Assembly: GCA_948566455.1 (NCBI GenBank)
Contig: CAOYQO010000017.1
Location: 1 to 64,000, forward strand
DNA: 64,000 nt
Source: an uncultured Phocaeicola sp.
Lineage (GTDB): Bacteria; Bacteroidota; Bacteroidia; Bacteroidales; Bacteroidaceae
Direction of reading: 5' to 3'
Part shown: one piece after another, positions 9,150 through 18,493 of the stretch
Position numbering within the stretch: position 1 is the stretch's first letter
Layout of the letters: the number at the start of each line of letters is the position of its first letter
Translations under genes and position numbers: made by a program
The notes under the pieces: model-generated
The model's input: only the letters and a program-made list of their open reading frames with translations
Database searches by the model: none
What the model was told of the DNA's origin: nothing

Positions 9150-9180
9150 TTGCAAATTATCCATATTTGACCTACATTTG
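9150..9180 (+). promoter_or_regulatory. Promoter of the AraC-family regulator gene
   Basis: TTG at 9150-9152 and TACATTTG at 9173-9180, separated by 20 bases. This matches the Bacteroidetes -33/-7 architecture and lies 43 bases before the ATG at 9223. Confidence 0.65.
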
Positions 9181-9222
9181 TCAAATCAACCAAAAGAACA
9201 CAAGCGTTTCTAACATCTATAT

Positions 9223-10083
9223 ATGTCTGGTCTGCCCTGTAATGAAAGGATGGATTGTACCCAATGCCCTAAAGCAGTGGAGAACAGCATCCATTACACA
9301 CATAACAAAAAAGGTTTCCACTTACCCCCACATAAGTGTGAAACCAATATTTTATTTTTCTTACTCAAAGGTCAAATATTAATCAATAGTGAAGAATATG
9401 CCGGAACCATCATCAATTCCGGAGAATTTGTGCTGCAAGCTATCGCATCAAAAGTGGAAATACTGGCCATGACAGACTCGGAAGGTATTCTGTACACATT
9501 TGATGACCCTAAAGCCTTCTGCTATGACCGCTATACCTATATATTGAAAAACGTGCCTCCGCCACTCATCTCCGAGCCACTGAAAATAAAGCCCGAAATA
9601 AAGCTTTTCCTTGAAGGGGTTGCTTCCTATCTGAATGCAGACAAAATTTGTAAAGAGCTGCTCGAATTCAAGCGTAAAGAACTTTATTATCTGTTGGCGC
9701 ACTATTACACAGACTATGAGCTATCTCCTGTTGTACACAGCCTATCCCAATACACCAGCAGTTTTGAATATTTCATATTAAAGCACCACAAACAAATAAA
9801 GTCCGTAGAGGAGTTCGCACAACTGGGCGGCTACAGCGTCACCACCTTCCGCCGCATTTTCAAAGCCATCTTCAACGAACCGGCCTATGAATGGATGATG
9901 AAACAGCGCAAAGAAAGTATCCTTTACCAATTGCGCTATACAGATGCTTCCATCTCCGAAATCTGCTTTGGACATGGATTTGAATCTCTCTCACATTTTT
10001 CCAACTTCTGTAAGAAGTCCTTTGGCGACTCTCCCAGAAACATCCGTAAAAAAGAAAAGGAAGAAACTTCACCCAATACATAA
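9223..10083 (+). CDS. AraC family transcriptional regulator
   Basis: 286 residues. The N-terminal part (1-150) resembles a cupin-like sensor (FHLPPHKCETNILFFLLKGQ) with four Cys in the first 45 residues. The C-terminal 100 residues carry the two AraC helix-turn-helix motifs: VEEFAQLGGYSVTTFRRIFK and ISEICFGHGFESLSHFSNFC, ending in the usual GDSPRNIRK. Shorter, Cys-rich N-termini of this type are frequent in Bacteroides. It lies downstream of the fimbrial operon on the same strand behind its own promoter, so control of that operon is possible but unproven. Confidence 0.88.
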   Translation: MSGLPCNERMDCTQCPKAVENSIHYTHNKKGFHLPPHKCETNILFFLLKGQILINSEEYAGTIINSGEFVLQAIASKVEILAMTDSEGILYTFDDPKAFCYDRYTYILKNVPPPLISEPLKIKPEIKLFLEGVASYLNADKICKELLEFKRKELYYLLAHYYTDYELSPVVHSLSQYTSSFEYFILKHHKQIKSVEEFAQLGGYSVTTFRRIFKAIFNEPAYEWMMKQRKESILYQLRYTDASISEICFGHGFESLSHFSNFCKKSFGDSPRNIRKKEKEETSPNT

Positions 10084-10087
10084 TTAT

Positions 10088-10117
10088 AAAAAAAATGCCC
10101 CGCCAAAAGGCAGGGCA
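10088..10117 (-). terminator. Terminator of the fumarate reductase operon
   Basis: TGCCCCGCC (10096-10104) pairs with GGCAGGGCA (10109-10117) around AAAA. In the minus-strand direction it is followed by a run of eight T. It can also stop transcription from the AraC gene. Confidence 0.85.
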
Positions 10118-10147
10118 CTCTCAAATATCAAGTAAAACTAACCGTAA

Positions 10148-10903
10148 TTAGTCTTTCAGCTTCGCAGCAATAAATTCACGGTTCAAACGAGCAATGTTGC
10201 TGATAGAAACCAGCTTCGGACATTCTGCCTCACAAGCACGAGTGTTTGTACAGTTACCAAAGCCCAATTCATCCATTTTGCTCAACATAGCTTTCGCACG
10301 GCGTGCAGCTTCCACTTTACCTTGAGGTAACAGTGCCAACTGGCTGACCTTTGCAGAAACAAACAACATAGCAGAACCATTCTTACATGCAGCAACACAA
10401 GCACCACAACCGATACATGCAGCAGCATCCATAGCCTCATCGGCAATAGGTTTTGCAATAGGAATTGCGTTAGCGTCAGGAATACCACCGGTATTGATTG
10501 ACACGTAACCACCCGCCTGCATAATCTTGTCGTATGCGCTGCGGTCTACCATCAAGTCGCGAATTACCGGGAAACCGGCAGAACGCCAAGGCTCAACAGT
10601 AATGGTGTCACCGTCTTTGAAACGACGCATATAAATCTGGCAGGTAGTAGCACCTGTAGCAGGTCCGTGAGGATGTCCGTTGATATACATAGAGCACATA
10701 CCGCAGATACCTTCACGACAGTCGTGGTCGAATACGATAGGTTCTTTACCTTCATTGATAAGCTGCTCGTTCAAGATATCCATCATTTCCAGGAATGAGG
10801 TATCACCCGGAATATCTTTCATTTGGAAGGTATCAAAATGTCCTTTATCCTTAGGACCTTTCTGACGCCAAACTTTCAGTGTGAAACTTATATTTTTATC
10901 CAT
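10148..10903 (-). CDS. frdB: Fumarate reductase/succinate dehydrogenase iron-sulfur subunit
   Basis: 251-residue electron-transfer subunit linking the flavoprotein to the membrane cytochrome b. The N-terminal plant-type ferredoxin domain has CREGICGMC (Cys62, 67, 70) and Cys88 for the 2Fe-2S cluster. The C-terminal domain has CIGCGACVAAC (163-173) and CTNTRACEAEC (218-228) for the 4Fe-4S and 3Fe-4S clusters. It is the third gene of the sdhC-frdA-frdB operon, 20 bases after frdA, and is followed by a strong terminator. In anaerobic Bacteroides the complex works mainly as fumarate reductase, making succinate. Confidence 0.97.
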   Translation of the reverse strand: MDKNISFTLKVWRQKGPKDKGHFDTFQMKDIPGDTSFLEMMDILNEQLINEGKEPIVFDHDCREGICGMCSMYINGHPHGPATGATTCQIYMRRFKDGDTITVEPWRSAGFPVIRDLMVDRSAYDKIMQAGGYVSINTGGIPDANAIPIAKPIADEAMDAAACIGCGACVAACKNGSAMLFVSAKVSQLALLPQGKVEAARRAKAMLSKMDELGFGNCTNTRACEAECPKLVSISNIARLNREFIAAKLKD

Positions 10904-10923
10904 GATTTCTATACAATTAATAA

Positions 10924-12888
10924 TTAAGACTTATAGTTACGAGTTTGAACCTTAACGAACTGATAGTTCAAATCTTCCTTGATCAATTCGGGTTCTTTTC
11001 CTTCACCTGTGTATTTCCAGCAAGCTACATACGAGAACTTGTCATCGTGACGAAGCGCTTCACCCTCCGGAGTCTGGTGTTCTTCACGGAAGTGACCACC
11101 ACAAGATTCCTCACGGTTCAATGCATCGTAAGCCATCAGCTCACCGATTTCGATGAAATCAGCCAGGCGGATTGCCTTTTCAAGTTCCACATTCAATTCA
11201 TTAGCTTCACCCGGAATGCGAAGGTCGCTCCAGAAGGTCTTTCTTACTTCTTTCAGTTTAGCCAGAGCAGTAGTCAAAGATTCCTTGGTACGTCCCATAC
11301 CTACGAAGTCCCACATGATGTGACCCAGTTCCTTGTGAATAGAGTCTACCGAACGATGACCCTTGATATTCATCAGTTTCTGGATCTTATCGTTTACAGC
11401 CTTTTCGGCAGCCACAAATTCAGGAAGGTCTGTCGAGAAACGGGGAACCTGAATCTGGTCTGACAAATAGTTCTGGATAGTATAAGGCAATACGAAGTAA
11501 CCGTCAGCCAATCCCTGCATCAATGCAGATGCACCCAAACGGTTTGCACCGTGGTCAGAGAAGTTAGCTTCACCGATAGCATACAAGCCCTTGATAGAAG
11601 TCATCAGTTCATAGTCAACCCAGATACCACCCATCGTATAGTGGATAGCCGGGAATATCATCATCGGAGTCTTGTACGGATTTTCGTCAGTGATTTCTTC
11701 GTACATATCGAACAAGTTACCGTAACGGGCACGAACTACATCTTCACCCAGACGGTCGATAGCGTATTTAAAGTCAAGGAATACGGCCAGACCTGTGTTG
11801 TTCACACCGAAACCGGCGTCGCAACGTTCTTTCGCAGCACGTGAAGCAACGTCACGGGGAACCAGGTTACCGAATGCCGGATAACGGCGTTCCAAGTAGA
11901 AGTCACGGTCTGCATCAGGAATATCGGTCGGTTTCTTAGTTCCTGCCTGCAATGCCTTGGCATCTTCCAGCTTTTTCGGAACCCAGATACGTCCGTCATT
12001 ACGCAATGACTCGGACATCAAAGTCAGTTTAGACTGCTTGTCACCGTGTACAGGGATACAGGTCGGGTGGATCTGTGCAAAGCAAGGATTGGCAAAGTAA
12101 GCACCTTTGCGGTAAACCTGCATAGCAGCCGAACCATTTGACGCCATAGCGTTGGTAGACAAGAAGTAAGTATTACCATAACCGCCGGTACCGATAACTA
12201 CCGCATGGGCAGCGAAACGTTCAATCTTACCTGTAACCAAATTACGGGCGATGATACCACGGGCGCGTTCCACACCTTCGTTATCCTTAATCAGCACAAC
12301 GTCCAACATCTCATAACGAGTGTACAACTTCACGTTACCACGCTGAACTTCACGGCTCAATGCAGAATAAGCACCCAGCAACAACTGCTGTCCGGTTTGA
12401 CCGCGGGCATAGAATGTACGTGATACCTGAGCACCACCGAATGAACGGTTATCCAGCAAACCACCGTATTCGCGAGCGAAAGGAACACCTTGAGCTACGC
12501 ACTGGTCGATGATAGCATTTGACACTTCGGCCAGACGATAAACGTTAGCTTCGCGTGCACGGTAGTCACCACCTTTGATTGTATCGTAGAAAAGACGGTA
12601 AACAGAGTCACCATCATTTTGATAATTCTTAGCAGCATTGATACCTCCCTGTGCAGCAATAGAGTGTGCACGACGGGGAGAGTCCTGGATACAGAAGTTT
12701 AATACCTTGAAACCCAGAGCACCCAGTGAAGCAGCAGCCGAAGCACCTGCCAAACCGGTACCTACCACAATAATGTCAAGACGACGTTTGTTGGCAGGGT
12801 TTACCAATTTTTGATGAGCTTTATAATTGGTCCATTTCTCGGCTAAAGCGCCTTCAGGAATTTTAGAATCTATAGTAGCCATATTCAT
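10924..12888 (-). CDS. frdA: Fumarate reductase/succinate dehydrogenase flavoprotein subunit
   Basis: 654 residues, typical of the long class B (Wolinella/Bacillus-like) enzymes. It has the FAD-binding Rossmann motif VVGTGLAGASAAA (41-53), the covalent-FAD histidine in RRAHSIAAQGG (His75), and the capping and active-site segments DRDFYLERRYPAFGNLVPRD and ANRLGASALMQGLADG. It catalyses fumarate/succinate interconversion at the inner membrane. There is a 28-base gap to sdhC upstream and 20 bases to frdB downstream. The start could also be the ATG two codons later. Confidence 0.97.
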   Translation of the reverse strand: MNMATIDSKIPEGALAEKWTNYKAHQKLVNPANKRRLDIIVVGTGLAGASAAASLGALGFKVLNFCIQDSPRRAHSIAAQGGINAAKNYQNDGDSVYRLFYDTIKGGDYRAREANVYRLAEVSNAIIDQCVAQGVPFAREYGGLLDNRSFGGAQVSRTFYARGQTGQQLLLGAYSALSREVQRGNVKLYTRYEMLDVVLIKDNEGVERARGIIARNLVTGKIERFAAHAVVIGTGGYGNTYFLSTNAMASNGSAAMQVYRKGAYFANPCFAQIHPTCIPVHGDKQSKLTLMSESLRNDGRIWVPKKLEDAKALQAGTKKPTDIPDADRDFYLERRYPAFGNLVPRDVASRAAKERCDAGFGVNNTGLAVFLDFKYAIDRLGEDVVRARYGNLFDMYEEITDENPYKTPMMIFPAIHYTMGGIWVDYELMTSIKGLYAIGEANFSDHGANRLGASALMQGLADGYFVLPYTIQNYLSDQIQVPRFSTDLPEFVAAEKAVNDKIQKLMNIKGHRSVDSIHKELGHIMWDFVGMGRTKESLTTALAKLKEVRKTFWSDLRIPGEANELNVELEKAIRLADFIEIGELMAYDALNREESCGGHFREEHQTPEGEALRHDDKFSYVACWKYTGEGKEPELIKEDLNYQFVKVQTRNYKS

Positions 12889-12916
12889 TTACAATTTTAT
12901 CATTTACAATTTACGA

Positions 12917-13603
12917 TTAGCAAGCACCACAAGCGAGTGATTTCACGAAGTAGATAACGACTACTGCTGCAAAACCAAGAACTACCAAAGTAGAGTAGAT
13001 GTTACCAATAGTCTTCCAACGCTCGAACCAGATTTTATTGCTCCAGCCCAAAGTCTGCAAAGCACTCCAGAATCCGTGAGTCAGGTGGAACCACAAAGCT
13101 GCTAACCAAATGAGGTAAAGCACTGTAAATACAGGGCATCCGAATGTTTCACGAATGTAAGCGGCACCGTCTGTAGGACCGAATGCGCCCAAATCATGAA
13201 CACCGATAATTTCGGCAAACTGCATTTTGTACCAGAAATTGGCAAAATGAAGAGCCAATCCGGCAATGACAACAATACCCAGGACAAGCATGTTCTGAGA
13301 TGCCCATTCCACAGTTTTAGGTTTAACGTTCACTGCATAACGTTCGCTACCGCGAGCTGCACGGTTCTGCATGGTCAACCAGAAAGCGTAGATGATGTGA
13401 ATTACAAACAGAGCAGCCAGCCCGGCAGTTGCAACCAACGCGTACCAGTTAGCTCCCAAGAATTCACAAATCATGTTGTAAGCATCTTCCGAGAAGAGCG
13501 CAACAAGGTTCATCGCCATGTGAAACGTCAGAAACAGGACAAGGGCGATACCTGTGACACTCATCACCACTTTCCTTCCAATAGATGAATTACTTAACCA
13601 CAT
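12917..13603 (-). CDS. sdhC: Succinate dehydrogenase/fumarate reductase cytochrome b subunit
   Basis: 228 residues with five hydrophobic segments, matching the di-heme cytochrome b subunit (SdhC/FrdC, TIGR02046 type) of class B complexes. Conserved histidines lie in the helices (LTFHMAMN, FVIHIIYAF, ALHFANFW, FHLTHGFWSA). It anchors the flavoprotein and iron-sulfur subunits in the inner membrane and exchanges electrons with menaquinone. It is the first gene of the operon, about 70 bases downstream of a good promoter. Confidence 0.94.
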   Translation of the reverse strand: MWLSNSSIGRKVVMSVTGIALVLFLTFHMAMNLVALFSEDAYNMICEFLGANWYALVATAGLAALFVIHIIYAFWLTMQNRAARGSERYAVNVKPKTVEWASQNMLVLGIVVIAGLALHFANFWYKMQFAEIIGVHDLGAFGPTDGAAYIRETFGCPVFTVLYLIWLAALWFHLTHGFWSALQTLGWSNKIWFERWKTIGNIYSTLVVLGFAAVVVIYFVKSLACGAC

Positions 13604-13672
13604 AAATGATTGAATTTAAATTATTTAATTGTTAGAACTAAAAATTCTGTTAAAAGCTGTGTATTCACGATG

Positions 13673-13703
13673 CAAAAGTAAAGGAATTCTAGCGATAATA
13701 CAA
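13673..13703 (-). promoter_or_regulatory. Promoter of the sdhC-frdA-frdB operon
   Basis: On the minus strand: -33 TTG (13701-13703), 20-base spacer, -7 TACTTTTG (13673-13680). This is one of the best matches to the Bacteroidetes promoter in the window and leaves a leader of roughly 60 bases before sdhC. Confidence 0.7.
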
Positions 13704-13763
13704 GGAATTATGGAAATTATTCTTTAATTCGGGGAAGGGTAAATGCGAATTACATTATTTTCC

Positions 13764-13771
13764 TATCTTTG
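13764..13771 (+). promoter_or_regulatory. Putative -7 box for the PAP2 gene
   Basis: TATCTTTG, an exact TAnnTTTG match, 22 bases before the ATG at 13794. Confidence 0.55.
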
Positions 13772-13793
13772 CACTGAACAAATGCCAAACTAA

Positions 13794-14405
13794 ATGAAAC
13801 GCCAAAGGATTATTTTTCTTATACTGACAGCCTGTTTTACATTCAGCCTCAGCGCACAGAATATAGACATCAACACGTTGAAAACCATCAACCGATGGGA
13901 TGTACACGGACTGAGCCGCGGATTGTCCGCTAGCGGAGTGATTCTACCCGTAGGAATACCTACAGCCATGGGACTCTATGCATTGATAAAAAAAGACCAG
14001 CCGATGCTGAAAGATGCCATTTACATAGGAACCAGTGTGATTGAAGCAGTGGGGATTACATACGCCGCCAAACATATAATAGGTCGTGACCGGCCTTTTG
14101 TAAAGTATCCGGATAAGATTCATGCATACGGAGCACCGGATGCCGATAGTCCGTCATTCCCTTCAGGACACACTGCGGCAGCTTTTTCTTTAGCCACCTC
14201 ACTCTCCATCACTTATCCTAAGTGGTATGTTATCGCCCCTTCAGCCGTATGGGCTTGCGGAGTAGGGTTTGCCCGGATGAACCAAGGGGTGCACTATCCC
14301 AGTGATGTAGTGGCAGGAGCCGCTATCGGAGTAGGATGTGCTTTCGTGAACGTGTATGTGAACCGATGGCTGAATAAGGTGTTGTTCGGGAGACAGATAA
14401 AGTGA
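13794..14405 (+). CDS. PAP2 superfamily phosphatase
   Basis: 203 residues with a signal peptide or N-terminal anchor (FLILTACFTFSLSAQ). All three PAP2 motifs are visible: K-x6-RP as KHIIGRDRP (about residue 95), PSGHT (about 124) and the third motif with HYPSDVVAGAAIG (about 163-175). It is expected to dephosphorylate a lipid or polyprenyl phosphate (for example undecaprenyl diphosphate or a phosphatidylglycerol phosphate) on the periplasmic side. It is a single gene, convergent with the S41 protease gene. The substrate cannot be assigned. Confidence 0.9.
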   Translation: MKRQRIIFLILTACFTFSLSAQNIDINTLKTINRWDVHGLSRGLSASGVILPVGIPTAMGLYALIKKDQPMLKDAIYIGTSVIEAVGITYAAKHIIGRDRPFVKYPDKIHAYGAPDADSPSFPSGHTAAAFSLATSLSITYPKWYVIAPSAVWACGVGFARMNQGVHYPSDVVAGAAIGVGCAFVNVYVNRWLNKVLFGRQIK

Positions 14406-14508
14406 TGGTTGGAAAATTATTCCACACCTAAAAGAAGACACAGCAGAAGTTTTTCAGACAACTGCAGGAGTGCAACTATGCGTCCCTGCTGTTAATATAA
14501 AGTCTTGA

Positions 14509-16110
14509 CTATCGCTTTTTCAACAGCAGCCCCTCAAAGTCCGGTTGCTCCAACAGTTCCAGCGCTTTCCTGATACTTTCATTCGCGTCATTAATGACGT
14601 GATAATATTCATTCATATCCCATAAATCACGGGCTATCAATGCTTTCATCTGCAACCTCAGCAGAGGCAGGGCCTTTTGATACTCTTCTTCATTATATTC
14701 CACTCCCATCTCCTTGCCGGTAGCAACCAGTTGTGCCAACATATCCGGAGTCACTTCAAAACGTTTGTAGAACTCATTGAAAGTCTTGTATTTGCCCAGC
14801 CACTCTTTACGATGGGCATCAATAAAATGGAAATGAGCTTTCATCAACGCTCCTTTATCACGCAACTGACGATGGTATTTAGTATAGAGAGTCGTATCAA
14901 TCGGCACAAAATAATCGGGCATGATCCCTCCGCCACCATATACCGTACGGGCCAACCTATGAGTCTTGAACTTCAGTGAATCCGGAAAGTGGATGCTGTC
15001 TTCACTCATCATTTCTCCTTTATTATAACGGTCTATCAGGTCTTCATTATACTTTTCAATGCTCTCGTAAGGTTTCTGGATACAACGTCCGGCAGGCGTA
15101 TAATAGCGGGCCACCGTCAGACGGATCATCGAACCGTCCGGCAAATCAATGGGACGCTGCACCAAGCCTTTACCAAAACTGCGCCGGCCCACAACAACTC
15201 CTCTGTCCCAATCCTGAACAGCTCCGGTCACAATCTCACTGGCAGAAGCAGAAAATTCATCAACCAATACCATCAGACGACCGTTCTGAAACTCGCCCGT
15301 ACCTTTGGCAAAAAACTCGCTACGAGGATTGCGACGGCCCTCCGTATAGACAATCAGTTCCTTTTTACCCAAAAATTCATTGGCAATATCGATAGCAGCA
15401 TTCAAATACCCCCCGCCATTGCCCTGCAAATCAAGAATCAAGTCTTTCATTCCTTTCTTCTGCAACCCGGTCAGCGCTTTCTTGAACTCCTCATGGGTAG
15501 TGGCGGCAAAACGGTTGATACGAATATAACCGATCTTATCTTTAATCATATAGGAAGCATCCAGGCTGTAAACAGGTATTTTATCCCTTTTCACCGTAAA
15601 GGGGAGCAGTTCCTTCACCCCTCGGCGAAGTATTTTCAGATTCACTTTTGAATCTTTAGGACCACGGAGACGACGCATAATATCCTCGGTACTCATCTTT
15701 ACACCGGCTATCAGCGTATCTTCCACCATGACGATACGATCACCGGCCAGAATACCGACTTTTTCGGACGGTCCGCCCGATACAGGTTGTATCACCAGCA
15801 AAGTGTCCTCCGCCATATTAAACTGTATACCGATACCTTCGAAGTTTCCCTGCAACGGCTCGTTCATTCTCTTCACTTCCTCCGGATCAGAATAGGTAGA
15901 ATGAGGATCAAGCTGCTCCAGCATTTTTACGATAGCTTCTTCCACCAGCTTTCCCTCATTGACTTCGTCTACATAAAGATTGGCAATGGCAAATTCCGCC
16001 AGTTGCAACTTACGTGCCGGAGAATTCAGGAATTTACTCTCCTGAGCCTGTGCGGCTACGATAGAAAAAAAGCAGGCAATCAAGCCTGCAAAATACATAG
16101 TATATTTCAT
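14509..16110 (-). CDS. S41 family C-terminal processing peptidase
   Basis: 533 residues: signal peptide (to about 22, AAQAQ), a cap helix region, a PDZ domain (about 85-165, GNFEGIGIQFN), and an S41 catalytic core. The catalytic serine lies in EFSASASEI (285-293) and the general-base lysine in SFGKG (Lys314). A long C-terminal helical tail (400-533) is typical of Bacteroidetes tail-specific proteases. The protein is periplasmic and processes envelope protein C-termini. It begins 2 bases after coaD ends, so it is the last gene of a parE-coaD-ctp operon. Confidence 0.93.
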   Translation of the reverse strand: MKYTMYFAGLIACFFSIVAAQAQESKFLNSPARKLQLAEFAIANLYVDEVNEGKLVEEAIVKMLEQLDPHSTYSDPEEVKRMNEPLQGNFEGIGIQFNMAEDTLLVIQPVSGGPSEKVGILAGDRIVMVEDTLIAGVKMSTEDIMRRLRGPKDSKVNLKILRRGVKELLPFTVKRDKIPVYSLDASYMIKDKIGYIRINRFAATTHEEFKKALTGLQKKGMKDLILDLQGNGGGYLNAAIDIANEFLGKKELIVYTEGRRNPRSEFFAKGTGEFQNGRLMVLVDEFSASASEIVTGAVQDWDRGVVVGRRSFGKGLVQRPIDLPDGSMIRLTVARYYTPAGRCIQKPYESIEKYNEDLIDRYNKGEMMSEDSIHFPDSLKFKTHRLARTVYGGGGIMPDYFVPIDTTLYTKYHRQLRDKGALMKAHFHFIDAHRKEWLGKYKTFNEFYKRFEVTPDMLAQLVATGKEMGVEYNEEEYQKALPLLRLQMKALIARDLWDMNEYYHVINDANESIRKALELLEQPDFEGLLLKKR

Positions 16111-16112
16111 GG

Positions 16113-16568
16113 TCAGTCTATTTTCATTCCTTCAGGCAAGAATGGCGTCACATCTTTGCCAAACTGCAACAATTCTCTTACAATCGTAGAGCTGATAGAG
16201 GTTAGTTCCGGCTCCGTAAACAACAGAATCGTTTCTATTCCGGCCAGTTTCCGGTTGATATCGGCTATAGTTTCCTCATATTCAAAATCGTGTACGGTAC
16301 GGATACCACGAACAATGAACTGCGCCTCCTTAGCTCGGGCAAAGTCAATGGTCAGACAATCATAAGCATCGACCTTTACCCGGGGATCATCCGCAAAAAG
16401 TTTCTCGATCATCTCCACTCGTTTCTCTGTAGGAAACCAAGTTTTCTTATTCTCATTGATACCGATGCCGATCACCACTTCGTCCATAAAAGTCAACGCT
16501 CTCTTCACGACCGAATAATGACCGATGGTAAAAGGATCAAAGGTTCCCGGAAATATCGCTCTTCTCAT
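16113..16568 (-). CDS. coaD: Phosphopantetheine adenylyltransferase
   Basis: Catalyses the penultimate step of coenzyme A synthesis: 4'-phosphopantetheine plus ATP to dephospho-CoA. The N-terminal nucleotidyltransferase motif GTFDPFTIGH and the C-terminal ISSTIVRE motif are present. I choose the ATG at 16568 (MRRAIFPGTFDPF), the usual CoaD N-terminus of about 151 residues. A GTG at 16589 overlapping the parE stop would add seven residues. It is tightly packed between parE (20 bases upstream) and the S41 protease (2 bases downstream). Confidence 0.95.
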   Translation of the reverse strand: MRRAIFPGTFDPFTIGHYSVVKRALTFMDEVVIGIGINENKKTWFPTEKRVEMIEKLFADDPRVKVDAYDCLTIDFARAKEAQFIVRGIRTVHDFEYEETIADINRKLAGIETILLFTEPELTSISSTIVRELLQFGKDVTPFLPEGMKID

Positions 16569-16585
16569 ATTTTTTAGTGATTCAC

Positions 16586-18463
16586 TCACGCAATATCTTC
16601 TTCTACAACAAGGTTATCTATAATAAAATTCTGACGTTCCATCGTGTTCTTACCCATGTAGAACTCCAGTAATTCCTTTACCAGATCAGTCTTGCGGAGG
16701 GAAACTTGCTCCAAACGCATATCTTTGCCGATAAAGTGCTTGAATTCATCGGGTGAAATCTCTCCCAAACCTTTGAACCGTGTGATTTCGGGATTGGGGC
16801 TTAACCGTTCGATTGCGGCAACCCGTTCTTCTTCCGAATAACAATATACCGTTTCATAAACTCCTTTCTTGCGGTTACGGACACGGAACAAAGGAGTCTG
16901 AAGGATATATACATGACCTTTCTTTATCAAATCGGGGAAGAATTGCAGGAAGAAGGTAATCAGCAACAAACGGATGTGCATACCGTCCACATCGGCATCT
17001 GTTGCCACAATCACTTTGTTATATCGTAATCCTTCCATACCGTCCTCTATGTTCAGAGCAGCCTGAAGCAAGTTAAACTCTTCATTCTCATATACAATCT
17101 TCTTGGTCAGCCCGTAAGAATTCAACGGCTTACCACGCAAACTGAATACTGCCTGAGTATTTACATCACGGCTCTTGGTGATAGAACCGCTCGCCGAGTC
17201 ACCCTCGGTAATGAAAATGCAGCTTTCCTCCTTCTTGTCTCCTTTGGCATCATTCAGGTGAAAACGGCAGTCACGCAACTTACGGTTATGAAGATTTGCC
17301 TTTTTGGCACGTTCACGTGCCAGTTTGGTCACTCCGGCTATAGCCTTACGCTCTTTCTCCGATTCTTGAATCTTCTGCAACATCACATCGGCCACATCCG
17401 TATGTTTGTGCAGATAGTTATCGACCTCAGTCTTTACAAAATCACCTACAAACTTATTAACGGTAGGACCACCGGGAGCCATATTGGTAGAGCCCAGCTT
17501 GATTTTAGTCTGACTTTCGAACAACGGTTCCTCCACATTAACGGCAATGGCAGCTACCAATCCGTTACGGATATCGGCATAGTCCATATTCTTGTTGAAA
17601 TATTCCTTGATGGTACGGGCCATATGCTCTTTGAAAGCACTTTGATGCGTACCTCCCTGCGTGGTGTGCTGTCCGTTGACAAAAGAGTAATACTCCTCAC
17701 CATACTGGCCGGTATGCGTAAAAGCGATCTCGATATCTTCTCCTTTCAAGTGGATGATGGGATATAATCCCACAGCCGTCATGTTGTCGTTAAGCAAGTC
17801 CACCAACCCGTTACGGGACAGGATACGCTGACCGTTATAGATAATGGCCAGTCCTGTATTCAGATAGGTATAGTTGCGGAGCATGGTTTCCACGAACTCC
17901 GGACGGAAACTGTAGTTCTCAAACAACAGGTTATCCGGTTCAAAGAAAATATAAGTACCGTTCTCTTCTGTTGTATCTTGTGTGGTATCCGTCAACAAGT
18001 CTCCCTTGGCAAAGGTAGCGATACGCACCTTTCCATCACGATAGCTGCGCACCTCGAAACGTGAGCTCAATGCATTGACGGCTTTCACACCGACCCCATT
18101 CAGTCCGACGCTCTTCTTGAACGCCTTGCTGTCATATTTACCTCCCGTATTCAACACACTAACAGCTTCAATGAGTTTTCCCTGCGGAATACCCCGGCCA
18201 TAATCACGCACGCTGACACGGAGATTTTCTTCAATAATAATCTCAATCTTTTTACCCGCCTGCATTTTAAATTCATCGATACTGTTATCGATAATTTCTT
18301 TCAAAAGAACGTAGATACCGTCCTCGGCATGTGATCCGTCACCCAACTTTCCAATATACATACCGGGACGGGTACGCACATGCTCCATGTCACTGAGGTG
18401 GCGGATATTATCGTCGGTATATTCTACGGCGGGATTGTTTATCAGTTCGTTGTTTTCTTCCAT
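16586..18463 (-). CDS. parE: DNA topoisomerase IV subunit B (GyrB/ParE family)
   Basis: 625 residues, the short ParE-type length without the GyrB insert. It has a GHKL ATPase domain (EIIDNSIDEF, GRGIPQG, GVGVKAVNALS), a transducer domain (QGGTHQSAF), and a TOPRIM domain (ITEGDSASGS, DADVDGMHIR). It provides the ATPase for decatenation of daughter chromosomes together with a subunit A that is not in this window. The gene lies 30 bases downstream of the acetyltransferase-like gene and leads into coaD. It could formally be a second GyrB; length and context favour ParE. Confidence 0.92.
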   Translation of the reverse strand: MEENNELINNPAVEYTDDNIRHLSDMEHVRTRPGMYIGKLGDGSHAEDGIYVLLKEIIDNSIDEFKMQAGKKIEIIIEENLRVSVRDYGRGIPQGKLIEAVSVLNTGGKYDSKAFKKSVGLNGVGVKAVNALSSRFEVRSYRDGKVRIATFAKGDLLTDTTQDTTEENGTYIFFEPDNLLFENYSFRPEFVETMLRNYTYLNTGLAIIYNGQRILSRNGLVDLLNDNMTAVGLYPIIHLKGEDIEIAFTHTGQYGEEYYSFVNGQHTTQGGTHQSAFKEHMARTIKEYFNKNMDYADIRNGLVAAIAVNVEEPLFESQTKIKLGSTNMAPGGPTVNKFVGDFVKTEVDNYLHKHTDVADVMLQKIQESEKERKAIAGVTKLARERAKKANLHNRKLRDCRFHLNDAKGDKKEESCIFITEGDSASGSITKSRDVNTQAVFSLRGKPLNSYGLTKKIVYENEEFNLLQAALNIEDGMEGLRYNKVIVATDADVDGMHIRLLLITFFLQFFPDLIKKGHVYILQTPLFRVRNRKKGVYETVYCYSEEERVAAIERLSPNPEITRFKGLGEISPDEFKHFIGKDMRLEQVSLRKTDLVKELLEFYMGKNTMERQNFIIDNLVVEEDIA

Positions 18464-18493
18464 ATTGACTTATCACATTTTTATATATCGTTG

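Noticed and set aside
8957..9193. 78-residue minus-strand open frame between fimbrillin and AraC genes
   Set aside because: No signal peptide, no family resemblance, and it overlaps the AraC promoter.
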